From Myxococcales bacterium (GTDB lineage Bacteria; Myxococcota_C; UBA6777), in contig JACKEL010000006.1 of the NCBI GenBank assembly GCA_020632975.1, positions 248,001 through 312,000 on the forward strand: DNA of 64,000 nt, read 5' to 3'. The notes beneath the pieces were generated by a model. That model had not been told where the DNA came from and searched no databases. It saw nothing but the letters and a program-made list of their open reading frames with translations. Shown piece by piece: positions 1-9,000 of this stretch; the stretch's first letter is position 1; every line of letters starts with the position of its first letter. A program made the position numbers and the translations under genes.

Positions 1-565
1 TAGAAGCGCGATTCAAAGGAACAGGCGTGACGTTGGGGACCGCTGTTTTCAAGATCCAGATCGCCACGTCATAATCCGAATAAGTCTGCGCAGGAACACT
101 GCGGCTATAACGAGGATGCGTGAGCGCTTCTTCGAGCTCGTAGTAAGCAGTCTTAAAGGTCACACCATCCGCTTCGGGCGTATCCACACGAAAACGAAAG
201 CTTCCCACATTTTGACTGGTGATATCCTCAACACAGTGGGCGGCTGTCACGACCAATCGCCCTGTCAGCAAAGTCCCTGTACAAAATGGCGCATAACTAT
301 TACCAGAGCGCCGTGTCAGCGCACCAATCGCAGGATTGGTGATGTCTTGCGCGCCATTGATGATGGCTTTTGCGGTCGAGGATATCGCGGGGGGAAGCTC
401 AGTTCTTTGGCAGCCCCCAACGCACAAAGCGAAGGCTGACAAGAGCCAAAAAGCCCCTTGGAGAGAGCGTCGCGAAAAAAAGGACAAGGGGGTGCTCACT
501 TGGGCGGGGTGTAGCGAAGATGCCCGAAGCATCGGCATCTTCGCATGGAGCAAACGATTAAACAT
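1..565 (-). CDS. trypsin-like (S1) serine protease lipoprotein, partial
   Basis: The gene runs off the left edge; 188 codons are visible. Residues 33-52 form a hydrophobic segment ending in a lipobox-like CVGGC (Cys52), suggesting an envelope lipoprotein. The S1 fold is shown by the N-terminal activation-like segment INGAQ (69-73), CTGTLLTG, the catalytic-His motif VVTAAHC (His110) and YDVAIW with the catalytic Asp at about 166. The active-site Ser would lie beyond the window. The ATG at 565 is preceded by GAGG nine bases upstream. The n-region before the hydrophobic core is unusually long, so an internal start (ATGs at residues 10 and 12) is possible. It lies downstream of lepB on the same strand after a 247-base gap, so it is probably transcribed separately. 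Confidence 0.8.
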   Translation of the reverse strand, partial: MFNRLLHAKMPMLRASSLHPAQVSTPLSFFSRRSLQGAFWLLSAFALCVGGCQRTELPPAISSTAKAIINGAQDITNPAIGALTRRSGNSYAPFCTGTLLTGRLVVTAAHCVEDITSQNVGSFRFRVDTPEADGVTFKTAYYELEEALTHPRYSRSVPAQTYSDYDVAIWILKTAVPNVTPVPLNRAS

Positions 566-587
566 GATGAAACCTCAAAGAAAAATG

Positions 588-602
588 CTTTATCGCATAA
601 AG
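588..602. promoter_or_regulatory. short dyad upstream of the protease start
   Basis: CTTTAT-CGC-ATAAAG is a perfect 6-bp inverted repeat with a 3-base centre. It lies about 23 bases upstream of the start codon of the S1 protease gene, so it would be in the 5' leader or promoter. It could be an operator or a small hairpin near the ribosome binding site. No regulator is identified; such a short dyad can arise by chance. Confidence 0.25.
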
Positions 603-812
603 AAAACTTTGTTTGGGATGCGGATATCGTGAACAAGTCGCAGCAGAGATATCTTTGGGTGCGCGGGAAACATAGAAGATTCCAGACATGCAAGATGTTC
701 AAAGATTGAACGATGGAGGCTTTTGGACCGAAAAAGAGGGGAAAAAAGAGAAAAGTCTGCACAGAAAGGGGAGGAAACAGGAAGAGATGGCAGGGGGATT
801 TGCACGAAGAAC

Positions 813-1805
813 TTAGCGGATTCCTTTAAAGATCCGCTCCCAGCGGATCCGTTCCCAAAAATACCCGCCCTTTTCAGGACGCATTGAGAACCAGATCGAG
901 AAGGCGCGACCTTTGATCATCTCAACGGGTACCAAGCCCCAGTCGCGACTATCCGAACTATGGTCACGGTTATCACCCATCACAAAGATGTGTCCGGGCT
1001 TTACGACGGGTCCCCAAGGACGCCTTGAGAGTGGGCCATTGTCCTTGGAAGACCAGTTTTGAAAGATGCTGTGTTCTTGCTCGTCCGCGAGGGTGGTGTA
1101 CTTCACACCAAACAAATCCTCTTGGTAGATACGCCCCTGTTTCTTTTCCCAGCGCGCATCATCCACAGGTTCGTGGTAGCTGTGCATCTCTTTTTTGGCC
1201 CGACTGATCGCCTTCCCATTGATGTACAGGACACCACCACGCACAGCGATGCGATCCCCTGGGAGACCCACCACGCGTTTGATAAAGTCTTTTCGATTAT
1301 CAATCAAAAAACTTGTGCGTTTTTCGGCTGGATAGATAAACACCACAACATCGCCTCGCTGGGGACCGCCACCGATGCGAAGTTTCTTGTTGATCAGGGG
1401 CATCCAGAGGCCATAAGACATCTTGTTGACAAAGATGTGATCACCGATCTCAAGCGTCGGAATCATCGAACCAGAGGGGATCTTGAACGGCTCGATCAGA
1501 AACGCCCGCAAGAGGATCGCGATGGTCACCGCAATCAAGATGGAGTCGCTATATTCGCGAAAGACACTCTTGCGATAAGGCCCAAGAATCCTCGCAGCGC
1601 TCATCTCTAGGGCTTTGAGGGCCTTGGAAAGCTTGTCTGCTTCGGGTTCTTTACGCTCAAGCTCTGCTTCGAGAAGCTTGATATCGCTATCCAACTTTTC
1701 AAGGTCCGCAGGCTCGATCTTCTTGGTGTGCTTCTTTTGCAGCCGCTTGACTTCAATCAACAAGCCATGTGCGCGGCGGCGCTCCATTGCGATGGCATTG
1801 GACAT
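813..1805 (-). CDS. lepB: signal peptidase I
   Basis: Membrane serine/lysine-dyad protease that removes signal peptides from exported proteins. A transmembrane segment at about 87-105 is followed by PSGSM with the nucleophile Ser113. KRVVGLPGD contains the general-base Lys176, and box E (GDNRDHSSDSRDWG) is intact near residue 280. The 330-residue length fits Gram-negative enzymes. Residues 1-75 form a charged, helical, coiled-coil-like extension before the membrane anchor, which replaces the usual short N-terminus. It lies 53 bases downstream of lepA, reading from the LepA start at 3661, in the lepA-lepB order common in Gram-negative bacteria, so the two are probably co-transcribed. Confidence 0.95.
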   Translation of the reverse strand: MSNAIAMERRRAHGLLIEVKRLQKKHTKKIEPADLEKLDSDIKLLEAELERKEPEADKLSKALKALEMSAARILGPYRKSVFREYSDSILIAVTIAILLRAFLIEPFKIPSGSMIPTLEIGDHIFVNKMSYGLWMPLINKKLRIGGGPQRGDVVVFIYPAEKRTSFLIDNRKDFIKRVVGLPGDRIAVRGGVLYINGKAISRAKKEMHSYHEPVDDARWEKKQGRIYQEDLFGVKYTTLADEQEHSIFQNWSSKDNGPLSRRPWGPVVKPGHIFVMGDNRDHSSDSRDWGLVPVEMIKGRAFSIWFSMRPEKGGYFWERIRWERIFKGIR

Positions 1806-1858
1806 CGTTCTTTATCGTCCTTCTCTTGTAGGGGTCATTCGAACGAGCGGGAGATCGA

Positions 1859-3661
1859 TCAATCATCATCCAAACGCAACACAGCCATGAAGGCGCTTTG
1901 TGGGATCTCCACGCTACCGATCTGCTTCATGCGTTTCTTACCAGCTTTTTGCTTTTCCAAAAGCTTGCGTTTTCGGGAGATGTCACCGCCATAACACTTC
2001 GCGATAACGTTTTTACGCATCGCTTTTTGTGTAGTCCGTGCAACGACGCGGTTTCCAATGGCCGCTTGGATCGCCACTTCGAACATCTGGCGGGGGATGA
2101 CTTCTTTCAACTTTTGCGTGAGCGCTTGGCCTCGATAAAATGCCTTGTCTCTGTGCGTAATAATCGAAAGCGCGTCCACATTCTCGCCGTTCAACAAGAT
2201 GTCCAAACGCACGAGGCTACCGGGTCGATAATCCAAAAACTCGTAGTCAAGCGACGCATAACCACGAGAAACGGACTTCAAACGGTCAAAGAAGTCGAAG
2301 GCCACTTCTGCAAGTGGCAAGTGGTAACGAACACCCGCGCGCTGGGTCCCAACGTAGTCGATGATCTGTTGAAGACCACGTCGCTCTTCACACAACTTGA
2401 TGATGGCCCCAATGTATTCCGTGGGGACGTAGATCGTCGCGTTGATGTAGGGTTCTTCGATGTGCTCGATATCCCCAGCATCAGGGAGCTTTGCAGGGTT
2501 ATCGACGTAGATCATCGAGCCATCTTTGAGATAGCAATGATAGATAACGGACGGTGAAGTGGTGATCAGATCGAGGTTGTACTCGCGCTCAAGGCGCTCT
2601 TGGATGATCTCCATGTGGAGCAAGCCAAGAAACCCACAACGGAACCCAAAGCCCAGCGCTTGCGAGGTTTCAGGCTCAAAAGAAAAGGACGCATCGTTGA
2701 GGCGGAGTTTTTCGAGGGCTTCGCGGAGATCTTCATAGTCAGCGGAGTCTACAGGGTAAAGACCGCTAAAGACCATGGGCTTGACTTCTTTAAAGCCGCG
2801 CAAAGGCTCTTCACAAGGGCGTGATGCAAGCGTGATGGTGTCACCAATACGCGCTTCAGAGACATTCTTGATGCTGGCCGTTACAAAGCCGACTTCTCCA
2901 CAAGAAAGCTCTTGCAGGGAGCCAGGTTGGGGAAAGAAAGCCCCCAGTGTCTGGACATCATAGGTCTTTCCGGTCGAGCAGATCTGAATCTTGTCTCCAA
3001 CCTTCAATGTGCCATCGACAACCCGAATCATCGAAGTCACACCGCGATAAGAGTCGTACCAACAATCGAAGATCAACGCACGTAGGGGCGCATTTACATC
3101 ACCCTTGGGAGGGGGAAGCTTTTCTGCAACAGCTTCCAAGACGTGTTCGATGTTGATGCCCGTCTTTGCGCTTACAAAGATCGCTTCAGACGCATCCAAG
3201 CCAATGATATCTTCGACTTCTTTGGCGATACGCTCGGGCTCAGCGCTGGGAAGGTCGATCTTGTTGACAACGGTAACAAGCTCAAGGTCGGAATCAAGGG
3301 CCATATAGACGTTTGAAAGCGTCTGTGCTTCAACGCCTTGCGCCGCATCTACGACCAACAAAGCCCCTTCGCAAGAGTCCAAAGCACGGGAGACTTCGTA
3401 CATAAAGTCCACGTGCCCGGGCGTATCGATCAGGTTGAATTGATAGACTTGTCCGTCTTTGTGTTTGTAATGCAAACGGACCGCAGAAGCTTTGATCGTG
3501 ATCCCACGCTCGCGCTCAAGGTCCATATTATCGAGAAACTGCTCCGTTTTTTCACGGGCATCCAAGGCTCCAACAACATCCAAGATGCGGTCGGCCAAGG
3601 TGGACTTTCCGTGATCGATATGAGCGATGATACAAAAGTTGCGGATATGTTCTTGTGACAT
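1859..3661 (-). CDS. lepA: elongation factor 4 (back-translocating GTPase LepA)
   Basis: Ribosome-associated GTPase of the EF-G family. The P-loop AHIDHGKST, switch II DTPGHVDF and NKID motifs are all present. The C-terminal LepA-specific domain ends in GSVEIPQSAFMAVLRLDDD. The open frame extends upstream to 3721. I chose the ATG at 3661 (MSQEHIRNF) because it gives the normal length of 600 residues, starts just before the conserved IRNFCIIAHIDHGK block, and has AAGAAG about eight bases upstream. The next gene upstream on the same strand, the sugar epimerase, ends 99 bases before it; lepB follows 53 bases after it. Confidence 0.96.
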   Translation of the reverse strand: MSQEHIRNFCIIAHIDHGKSTLADRILDVVGALDAREKTEQFLDNMDLERERGITIKASAVRLHYKHKDGQVYQFNLIDTPGHVDFMYEVSRALDSCEGALLVVDAAQGVEAQTLSNVYMALDSDLELVTVVNKIDLPSAEPERIAKEVEDIIGLDASEAIFVSAKTGINIEHVLEAVAEKLPPPKGDVNAPLRALIFDCWYDSYRGVTSMIRVVDGTLKVGDKIQICSTGKTYDVQTLGAFFPQPGSLQELSCGEVGFVTASIKNVSEARIGDTITLASRPCEEPLRGFKEVKPMVFSGLYPVDSADYEDLREALEKLRLNDASFSFEPETSQALGFGFRCGFLGLLHMEIIQERLEREYNLDLITTSPSVIYHCYLKDGSMIYVDNPAKLPDAGDIEHIEEPYINATIYVPTEYIGAIIKLCEERRGLQQIIDYVGTQRAGVRYHLPLAEVAFDFFDRLKSVSRGYASLDYEFLDYRPGSLVRLDILLNGENVDALSIITHRDKAFYRGQALTQKLKEVIPRQMFEVAIQAAIGNRVVARTTQKAMRKNVIAKCYGGDISRKRKLLEKQKAGKKRMKQIGSVEIPQSAFMAVLRLDDD

Positions 3662-3760
3662 GGTTGACTTCTTATGTGTGTCGCAAACCACCTGATGTTG
3701 CCTTGTCGAAAGACACGCCAAGACAACAACCGAAAAGCCACTTTTCGGCGTGGTAAGCTC

Positions 3761-4705
3761 TTACTTCGCGTACTGACGGTAGTATGCGATCGTTTCAGCG
3801 AATCCCTCGCGAGGGCTCACTTGCGGGGACCATCCCAAGACTTCTTTTGCGCGGTCGATGTTCGGACAACGTCGCTTGGGATCATCTTTATGCGGAAGGG
3901 GCTGGAAGGTGAGCTGGCTTTCTGATCCAGTCAACTCGATGATCAACTCAGCAAACTCGCGGATCGTCATCTCCACGGGGTTTCCGATGTTGACGGGCTC
4001 GTTGTAGTCGCTCCAAAGCAAACGAACGATCCCTTCCACTTGATCGGCCACATAACAGAAAGAACGCGTTTGGTGGCCGTCACCGTGGATGGTAATCGGC
4101 TCATTGCGCAGCGCTTGCATGATGAAGTTGGGCACAACACGCCCGTCATCCGTGCGGTTACGAGGACCATACGTGTTAAAGGTCCGCACCACGCGGATGG
4201 GGATACCAAACTGACGGTGATAAGTGAAGGTGATCGCTTCTGCGAATCGCTTGGCTTCATCGTAACAAGCACGCGTCCCTGTCGAACTCACGTGTCCCAC
4301 ATAGCTCTCCACTTGGGGGTGAACTTCGGGATCGCCGTACACTTCAGAGGTCGAACTCAAGAAAAAGCGAGCCCCACTATGACGCGCGACTTCCAACAGA
4401 TTCTCTGTCCCATGCGACCCAACACGCAGTGTCTCGATCGGATATCGCGTGTAATCCACGGGACTTGCAGGGCTTGCCATGTGCATCACAGCATCCCATC
4501 CACCCTCGTACAGATCCGAAAGATCTTCCGCCACATCTCGCTCAAAGAATTGAAACTTGGGATGATCTGCGAGATGTTCTAGATTCACACGGCGCCCAGT
4601 CAAAAGGTTGTCGAGCACCGTCACTTCGTGCCCGTCCTTCAAAAGACGATCCGTCACATGTGACCCCAGAAATCCCGAACCACCAGAGAGTAATATCTTG
4701 CTCAT
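3761..4705 (-). CDS. NAD-dependent sugar epimerase, UDP-glucuronate decarboxylase-like
   Basis: Extended short-chain dehydrogenase/reductase of 314 residues acting on nucleotide sugars in the cytoplasm. The NAD-binding GGSGFLGSH lies at residues 8-16, STSEVYGDPEVHPQ near 118-131 and the catalytic YDEAK at Tyr148/Lys152. RTFNTYGPRN and the conserved DDGRVVPNF follow. The STSEVYGDPEVHPQ and RACYDEAKR blocks match the UDP-xylose synthase (UXS) subgroup, which converts UDP-glucuronate to UDP-xylose, better than GalE or RmlB. Substrate is inferred from these blocks. It is upstream of lepA on the same strand and may feed surface glycan synthesis with the glycosyltransferase genes elsewhere in the window. 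Confidence 0.85.
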   Translation of the reverse strand: MSKILLSGGSGFLGSHVTDRLLKDGHEVTVLDNLLTGRRVNLEHLADHPKFQFFERDVAEDLSDLYEGGWDAVMHMASPASPVDYTRYPIETLRVGSHGTENLLEVARHSGARFFLSSTSEVYGDPEVHPQVESYVGHVSSTGTRACYDEAKRFAEAITFTYHRQFGIPIRVVRTFNTYGPRNRTDDGRVVPNFIMQALRNEPITIHGDGHQTRSFCYVADQVEGIVRLLWSDYNEPVNIGNPVEMTIREFAELIIELTGSESQLTFQPLPHKDDPKRRCPNIDRAKEVLGWSPQVSPREGFAETIAYYRQYAK

Positions 4706-5047
4706 CCAACTTCACCTTGTCAGTTGATAAACTTTGAGCCAACAGTCCTACATACACGGACACAAAACATCGACAGATTCGGCTTGATTTCGCGGTGTTT
4801 TGGTGAGGACTGAGGGGAGAGATGACACGAAGCCTTTGCCTTGATTCTTTTCGTTTGAAGCGTTACACTTCCGCAGATTCTCTTGTGGGTGTACAAACCT
4901 CCCACAAGAGGCGTATACATGAAAGTACGCTGTTGCTTGTAAAGTGGTCTTTGCAGGCAACAAAAAAGGCTGTCCCCTGCGAACGACCGCTAAGTTACTG
5001 AGAGGCCAGCCCCTTGTCAACTCTTCTTTCTGTTGGAGTACAAATCC
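4706..5047. promoter_or_regulatory. divergent intergenic region with a 10-bp inverted repeat
   Basis: This gene-free stretch separates the epimerase (minus) from the EF-hand-like lipoprotein (plus), so it should hold the promoters of both. The clearest element is the perfect inverted repeat CTCTTGTGGG (4880-4889) and CCCACAAGAG (4901-4910) with an 11-base centre. It has no following T-run on either strand, so an operator is more likely than a terminator. I could not assign convincing -35/-10 boxes. Confidence 0.4.
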
Positions 5048-5695
5048 ATGCGAGGGATGCTTTCCTTGGCACAGATCTTTGGCGTCCTCTCCTTTTTTCT
5101 TCTTGCTGGGTGCGCGCCTTCGGCCAACCAAGCCCAGAAAAAAGATGAAAAGAAAGATGCCGTCAAAGCGGCCTCTCAAGAACCCACCATGCCCGGCCCA
5201 GGCGAAGTCATGCAGCGCTTCGACATCAACAAAGACAAAAAACCCGACCTCTGGAAATTCTTTGTCGAAAAGCCTGACCCCAAAGACAACAGCAAAAAGA
5301 TCCGCGAACTCGTTCGCATCGAGATCGACCTCAATGGCGACGGACGTATTGATGTCCAACGCTTCTACCAAAATGGCGTCAAAGTTCGCGAACGTTTTGA
5401 CCTCGACTACGACGGCAAGTTTGACCTCGTCAATCACTACAACCAAGGCTACGTCTACAAACAAGAGCTCTTCCAACGCTCCAAGACCACGCCTGACCTG
5501 ATCAAACATTACGAACTCGTCGAAGGCAAAGGCAAAAAGAAAAAAGTCCGCCTCTCTCGCAAAGAACGCGATCAAAACCTCGACGGCAAGCCTGACTACT
5601 GGGAATACTGGGAAAATGGCATGCTCGACCGCATCGGCCGAGATACCGACTACGACGGCAAAGTCGACGTCTGGGAACGACCCCAAAGCAACTAA
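5048..5695 (+). CDS. lipoprotein with EF-hand-like DxNxDGxxD repeats
   Basis: A 215-residue predicted lipoprotein: signal peptide with lipobox LLAGC (Cys22), then a Lys/Ala-rich linker to about residue 50. The rest is a series of acidic loops: DINKDKKPDLW, DLNGDGRIDVQ, DLDYDGKFDLV, DQNLDGKPDYW and DTDYDGKVDVW. Each resembles the calcium loop of dockerin/thrombospondin-type-3 or EF-hand repeats, so calcium binding at the cell surface is likely. The ATG at 5048 was preferred over the in-frame TTG at 5033 because GGAG (5035-5038) stands eight bases before it. It is transcribed divergently from the epimerase. The precise role is unknown. Confidence 0.8.
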   Translation: MRGMLSLAQIFGVLSFFLLAGCAPSANQAQKKDEKKDAVKAASQEPTMPGPGEVMQRFDINKDKKPDLWKFFVEKPDPKDNSKKIRELVRIEIDLNGDGRIDVQRFYQNGVKVRERFDLDYDGKFDLVNHYNQGYVYKQELFQRSKTTPDLIKHYELVEGKGKKKKVRLSRKERDQNLDGKPDYWEYWENGMLDRIGRDTDYDGKVDVWERPQSN

Positions 5696-5713
5696 CCCCT
5701 CCCCTCTTTATTC

Positions 5714-6015
5714 AAGGGCGGCCTTCTGTGGCCGCCCCAAGTCTATCCTGCATATCCCTATCCACGGGCGGCCACAGAGGGCCGCACCAAATCTATCCTG
5801 CCTACGGGCGGCCACAGAGGGCCGCCCCGTATCTATCCTGTGACGAAGTTTTACTCTAACCTATCTTTGTATCTATCCTGATATATCTCTCTGGCCGCCC
5901 TGTATCTATCCTGCATATCTCTCTGGCCGCCCCGTATCTATCCTGCATATCTCTTTGGCCGCCCCAAATCTATCCTGCATATCCCTATCCATGGGCGGCC
6001 CTCCGTGGCCGCACC
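5714..6015. repeat. intergenic array: TCTATCCTG direct repeats and GGGCGGCC hairpins
   Basis: The gap between two convergent genes contains seven copies of TCTATCCTG (ending at 5750, 5800, 5840, 5880, 5913, 5945 and 5977). The last copies are spaced 32-33 bases apart with near-identical filler, so they form a 32-bp tandem repeat. Interspersed are perfect 8-bp hairpins GGGCGGCC/GGCCGCCC with 6-base loops, at 5716-5737 and 5806-5827, plus degenerate copies near 5766 and 5994. The first hairpin lies 20 bases after the lipoprotein stop codon and could help end transcription. The palindromes resemble those at 47598-47820. Confidence 0.85.
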
Positions 6016-6051
6016 ATATCCTCGATAGATATGGGAGATGGCTTCTTTCTT

Positions 6052-9000
6052 TTAAGGAGCAACATAACGAAGGAAGAGACGATCGACCCCGACCCCAACC
6101 CCGAAGTTTCCGAGGGTATCGAGTCCATAGATGCTATTTCCAAGAGAGGGTGAGAAAGCGTGCCACTCTCGACCATCAGAGGACGCGAACACAACCCCCG
6201 CGCTATCTGCTGCAAGATAACGTCCGTTTCCAATGGCAGTCACAGTGTAAAGCGAACTTGTGGTGGGACTTGTCACAGTCGTCCAAGAGTTCCCGCCATT
6301 GTTGCTCCAAAGGATCAAGCCGAACGAACCGACTGCAACAGCGCTCGTCGCCGAGTTTTGGGCAACAGCATTAAGCGAGTCTGTAGAAGGCGTCGTAGCT
6401 TTGGTCCAAGTGAGCGCCGTGCTACTCGTAGAGACAAGCACCGTCCCGCTCGAACCAACCACAAGACAACGCGTGGAAAGACAGTGCACACCGTTGAGTG
6501 TGTTGGTCACGCCAGACGTCCTTGTGGCCCACGAACTCCCGTTGTTGCTACTGTAATGGATGGTGCCCAAAGACCCGACAGCGACAAACCCGCTCGTCCC
6601 TTGGGAAGAAACAGCATACAACGTGTTTGTGGAGGGAGATGTCACAGCGGTCCAAGAAGCACCGCCATCGAGAGATCGTTGGATTACGCCCGAAGATCCG
6701 ACCGTCACAAGCGTAGAGGAACTGCTTGCGCTGACATCCACTCCATAGAAAGACCCACCCAAGACGGGCGAGTCACCCCAAGAAACACCGTTGTCTGTGG
6801 TGCGGATCAGGTTCCCAGCAAAGCCTGAAGCCACAAAGTTGTTGCTTCCGCTTTGTGTGACTGCGCGCAAAGAAGCGACAGCAGGTGCAGCAGGGCCCCA
6901 TGTCACCCCGTAATCCGTACTCAACATCACCAAGCCATAATCACCCGCTGCGATGTAATTTGAAGTCGCATAATTGCGGGAGACCCCGTAGAGATAGCCT
7001 GTCGTGGGGCTTGCCACCCTCGTCCAAGTGGCTCCACTGTCACGTGAACTAAGGATTTCTCCCGTGTATCCGACCGCAACAGCACCACCAAAGTCAATCG
7101 AAACGGCACGTAGTGTCGAGGTGGTGGGTGAAGTCACCGTGGTCCATGTGCTGCCACCATTCGTTGAACGCACGATACGCCCCGCAGAGCCAACAGCAAT
7201 CGCTGTGCTACTGGTATCGTACAAGTACACACCATACAACGTGGACGCTGTCGAACTCGAAACGCTACTCCATGAACTCCCCGCATTGGTCGAGCGGATC
7301 ATCACGCCACCCGACCCTGTTGCGATGGCGGTCGAGCTTTTTAGCGATACCCCATAAAGTATCGAGGACGTTGGTGATGTCACGGTGCTCCAAGAAGCCC
7401 CATTATCCGTCGAACGCAAGATCGTACCGCTCGAACCCACCGCGATCGCGGTGTACACGCTGGTTCCCGTTTCGTACACAGCCACATCATAAAGAGTCGA
7501 TGTCGTGGGGCTGTTCACTGCGGACCAAGACACTCCACCATCTGTGGAACGCAAGATCGTACCGCTCGAACCCACCGCGATCGCGACGTTATCCGCAAAG
7601 CTGATACCATAAAGAGTATTTGTGGTGGGCGTAGGGATCGAGGTCCAAGAACTACCGCTGTTGGTGGAGCGCATAATCGTTCCTGAAGAACCAGCCACCA
7701 ACGCGATAGAGCCGCCATATCCGTTGTCATAAGCCGCATCGTACAAAGTGAAATTGCGCGACTTGGACACAAACTGAATCGGTCCTTCTCCAACGGCCCC
7801 AGCACCCGAACGAATCGCGATCAGTGCTGTGGGACTTTTCAGCGCAACAGCTGTGTATGTACCACTAATCCCCAAAGGACGTTTCGAGAAGGTGATCCCG
7901 TGATCTTGGCTCAAGTAATAATCGCTACCGCTCGTGACAGCCACTGCAAGCGTCCCACCACCTGGAGAAAGCGCGTGCGTCAATGTCACGTTATCGCTAA
8001 ATGCGATCTTGGCCCATGTTAGGCCGCTATCGCTACTACGAACAACGGTACCGCTTACACCCACCGCAATCGCATCACTGAGACTGCTCCAAGCAATAGC
8101 GCGGAGACTGTTGGTGGTGGGAGAGGTGATCGTCGTCCAAGAAACACCGTAATTGATGGAACGAAGGATGGTTCCGCCATCTCCCACCGCGACAAAGTAG
8201 CCCGAAGTCTCAGAACGCCCCAAGACACCGTAAAGATTGCGTCCTCCACCTTGGGTACTCACGCTCCATGTGGAACCACCATCTTGGGAAAGAGCGACCA
8301 CACCAGCATCTCCAACCGCCACGAAGTTCCCTGAAGAATAAGAAACGCTTCGCAACGTGACAGAGGTTCCGCTGTTGACCTTGGAGAAAGAAGCCCCTTT
8401 GTCGCGAGAAAGCAGGATCTCACCGCTAGAACCCACCACGACAAAGAAGCCATCCGAAGAAGCCACCGCCGCGATTAAGTTGTTGTTGCTGTTGCTTGAA
8501 ACCGTGGACCAGACGCCGCCACCATTGGTCGAGCGCCACATCTGACCATTGTTTCCAAAAGCGATACCCACCATCGGATCGATGAATGCGACCTGTTGAG
8601 CACCTGTAGGAACAGATATCGCTCCCCACTTGCTATAGATACAAGCCCCGTTGTTATCGATCTTTCCGTCGCAATCATTGTCTTGCCAGTCGCAAGACTC
8701 GATCGCAGGAGGAACTTGTCCACTGCATGTCCCAGCCCAACGACCATCGACGCAACCTTCGGTCCCTGCTCGACAAGGCCCAGAGCACTGATACACGCCC
8801 CCGACCAAAGAACAGCCCGTTCCTGCTGAATAACACGGGCGTGTTTGTCCTGGGTTGCACTCTTTGCATTCATCGACTTGACCATCACAGTTGTCGTCGA
8901 TGCCGTTTGCGCAATGCTCGGTCTTGGGCAAGACCTCACCCGAACACACACTCCAACTACCAGCCGAGCAGATCTGTGTGCCTGCTTTGCACGCACCAAC

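Noticed and set aside
4748..5686. 312-codon minus-strand reading frame
   Set aside because: It is the antisense of the EF-hand-like lipoprotein; the sense frame has a lipobox and a ribosome binding site.
5714..6015. CRISPR array
   Set aside because: The spacing is regular, but the filler between copies is itself repeated rather than unique, the repeat is short, and no cas gene is near.
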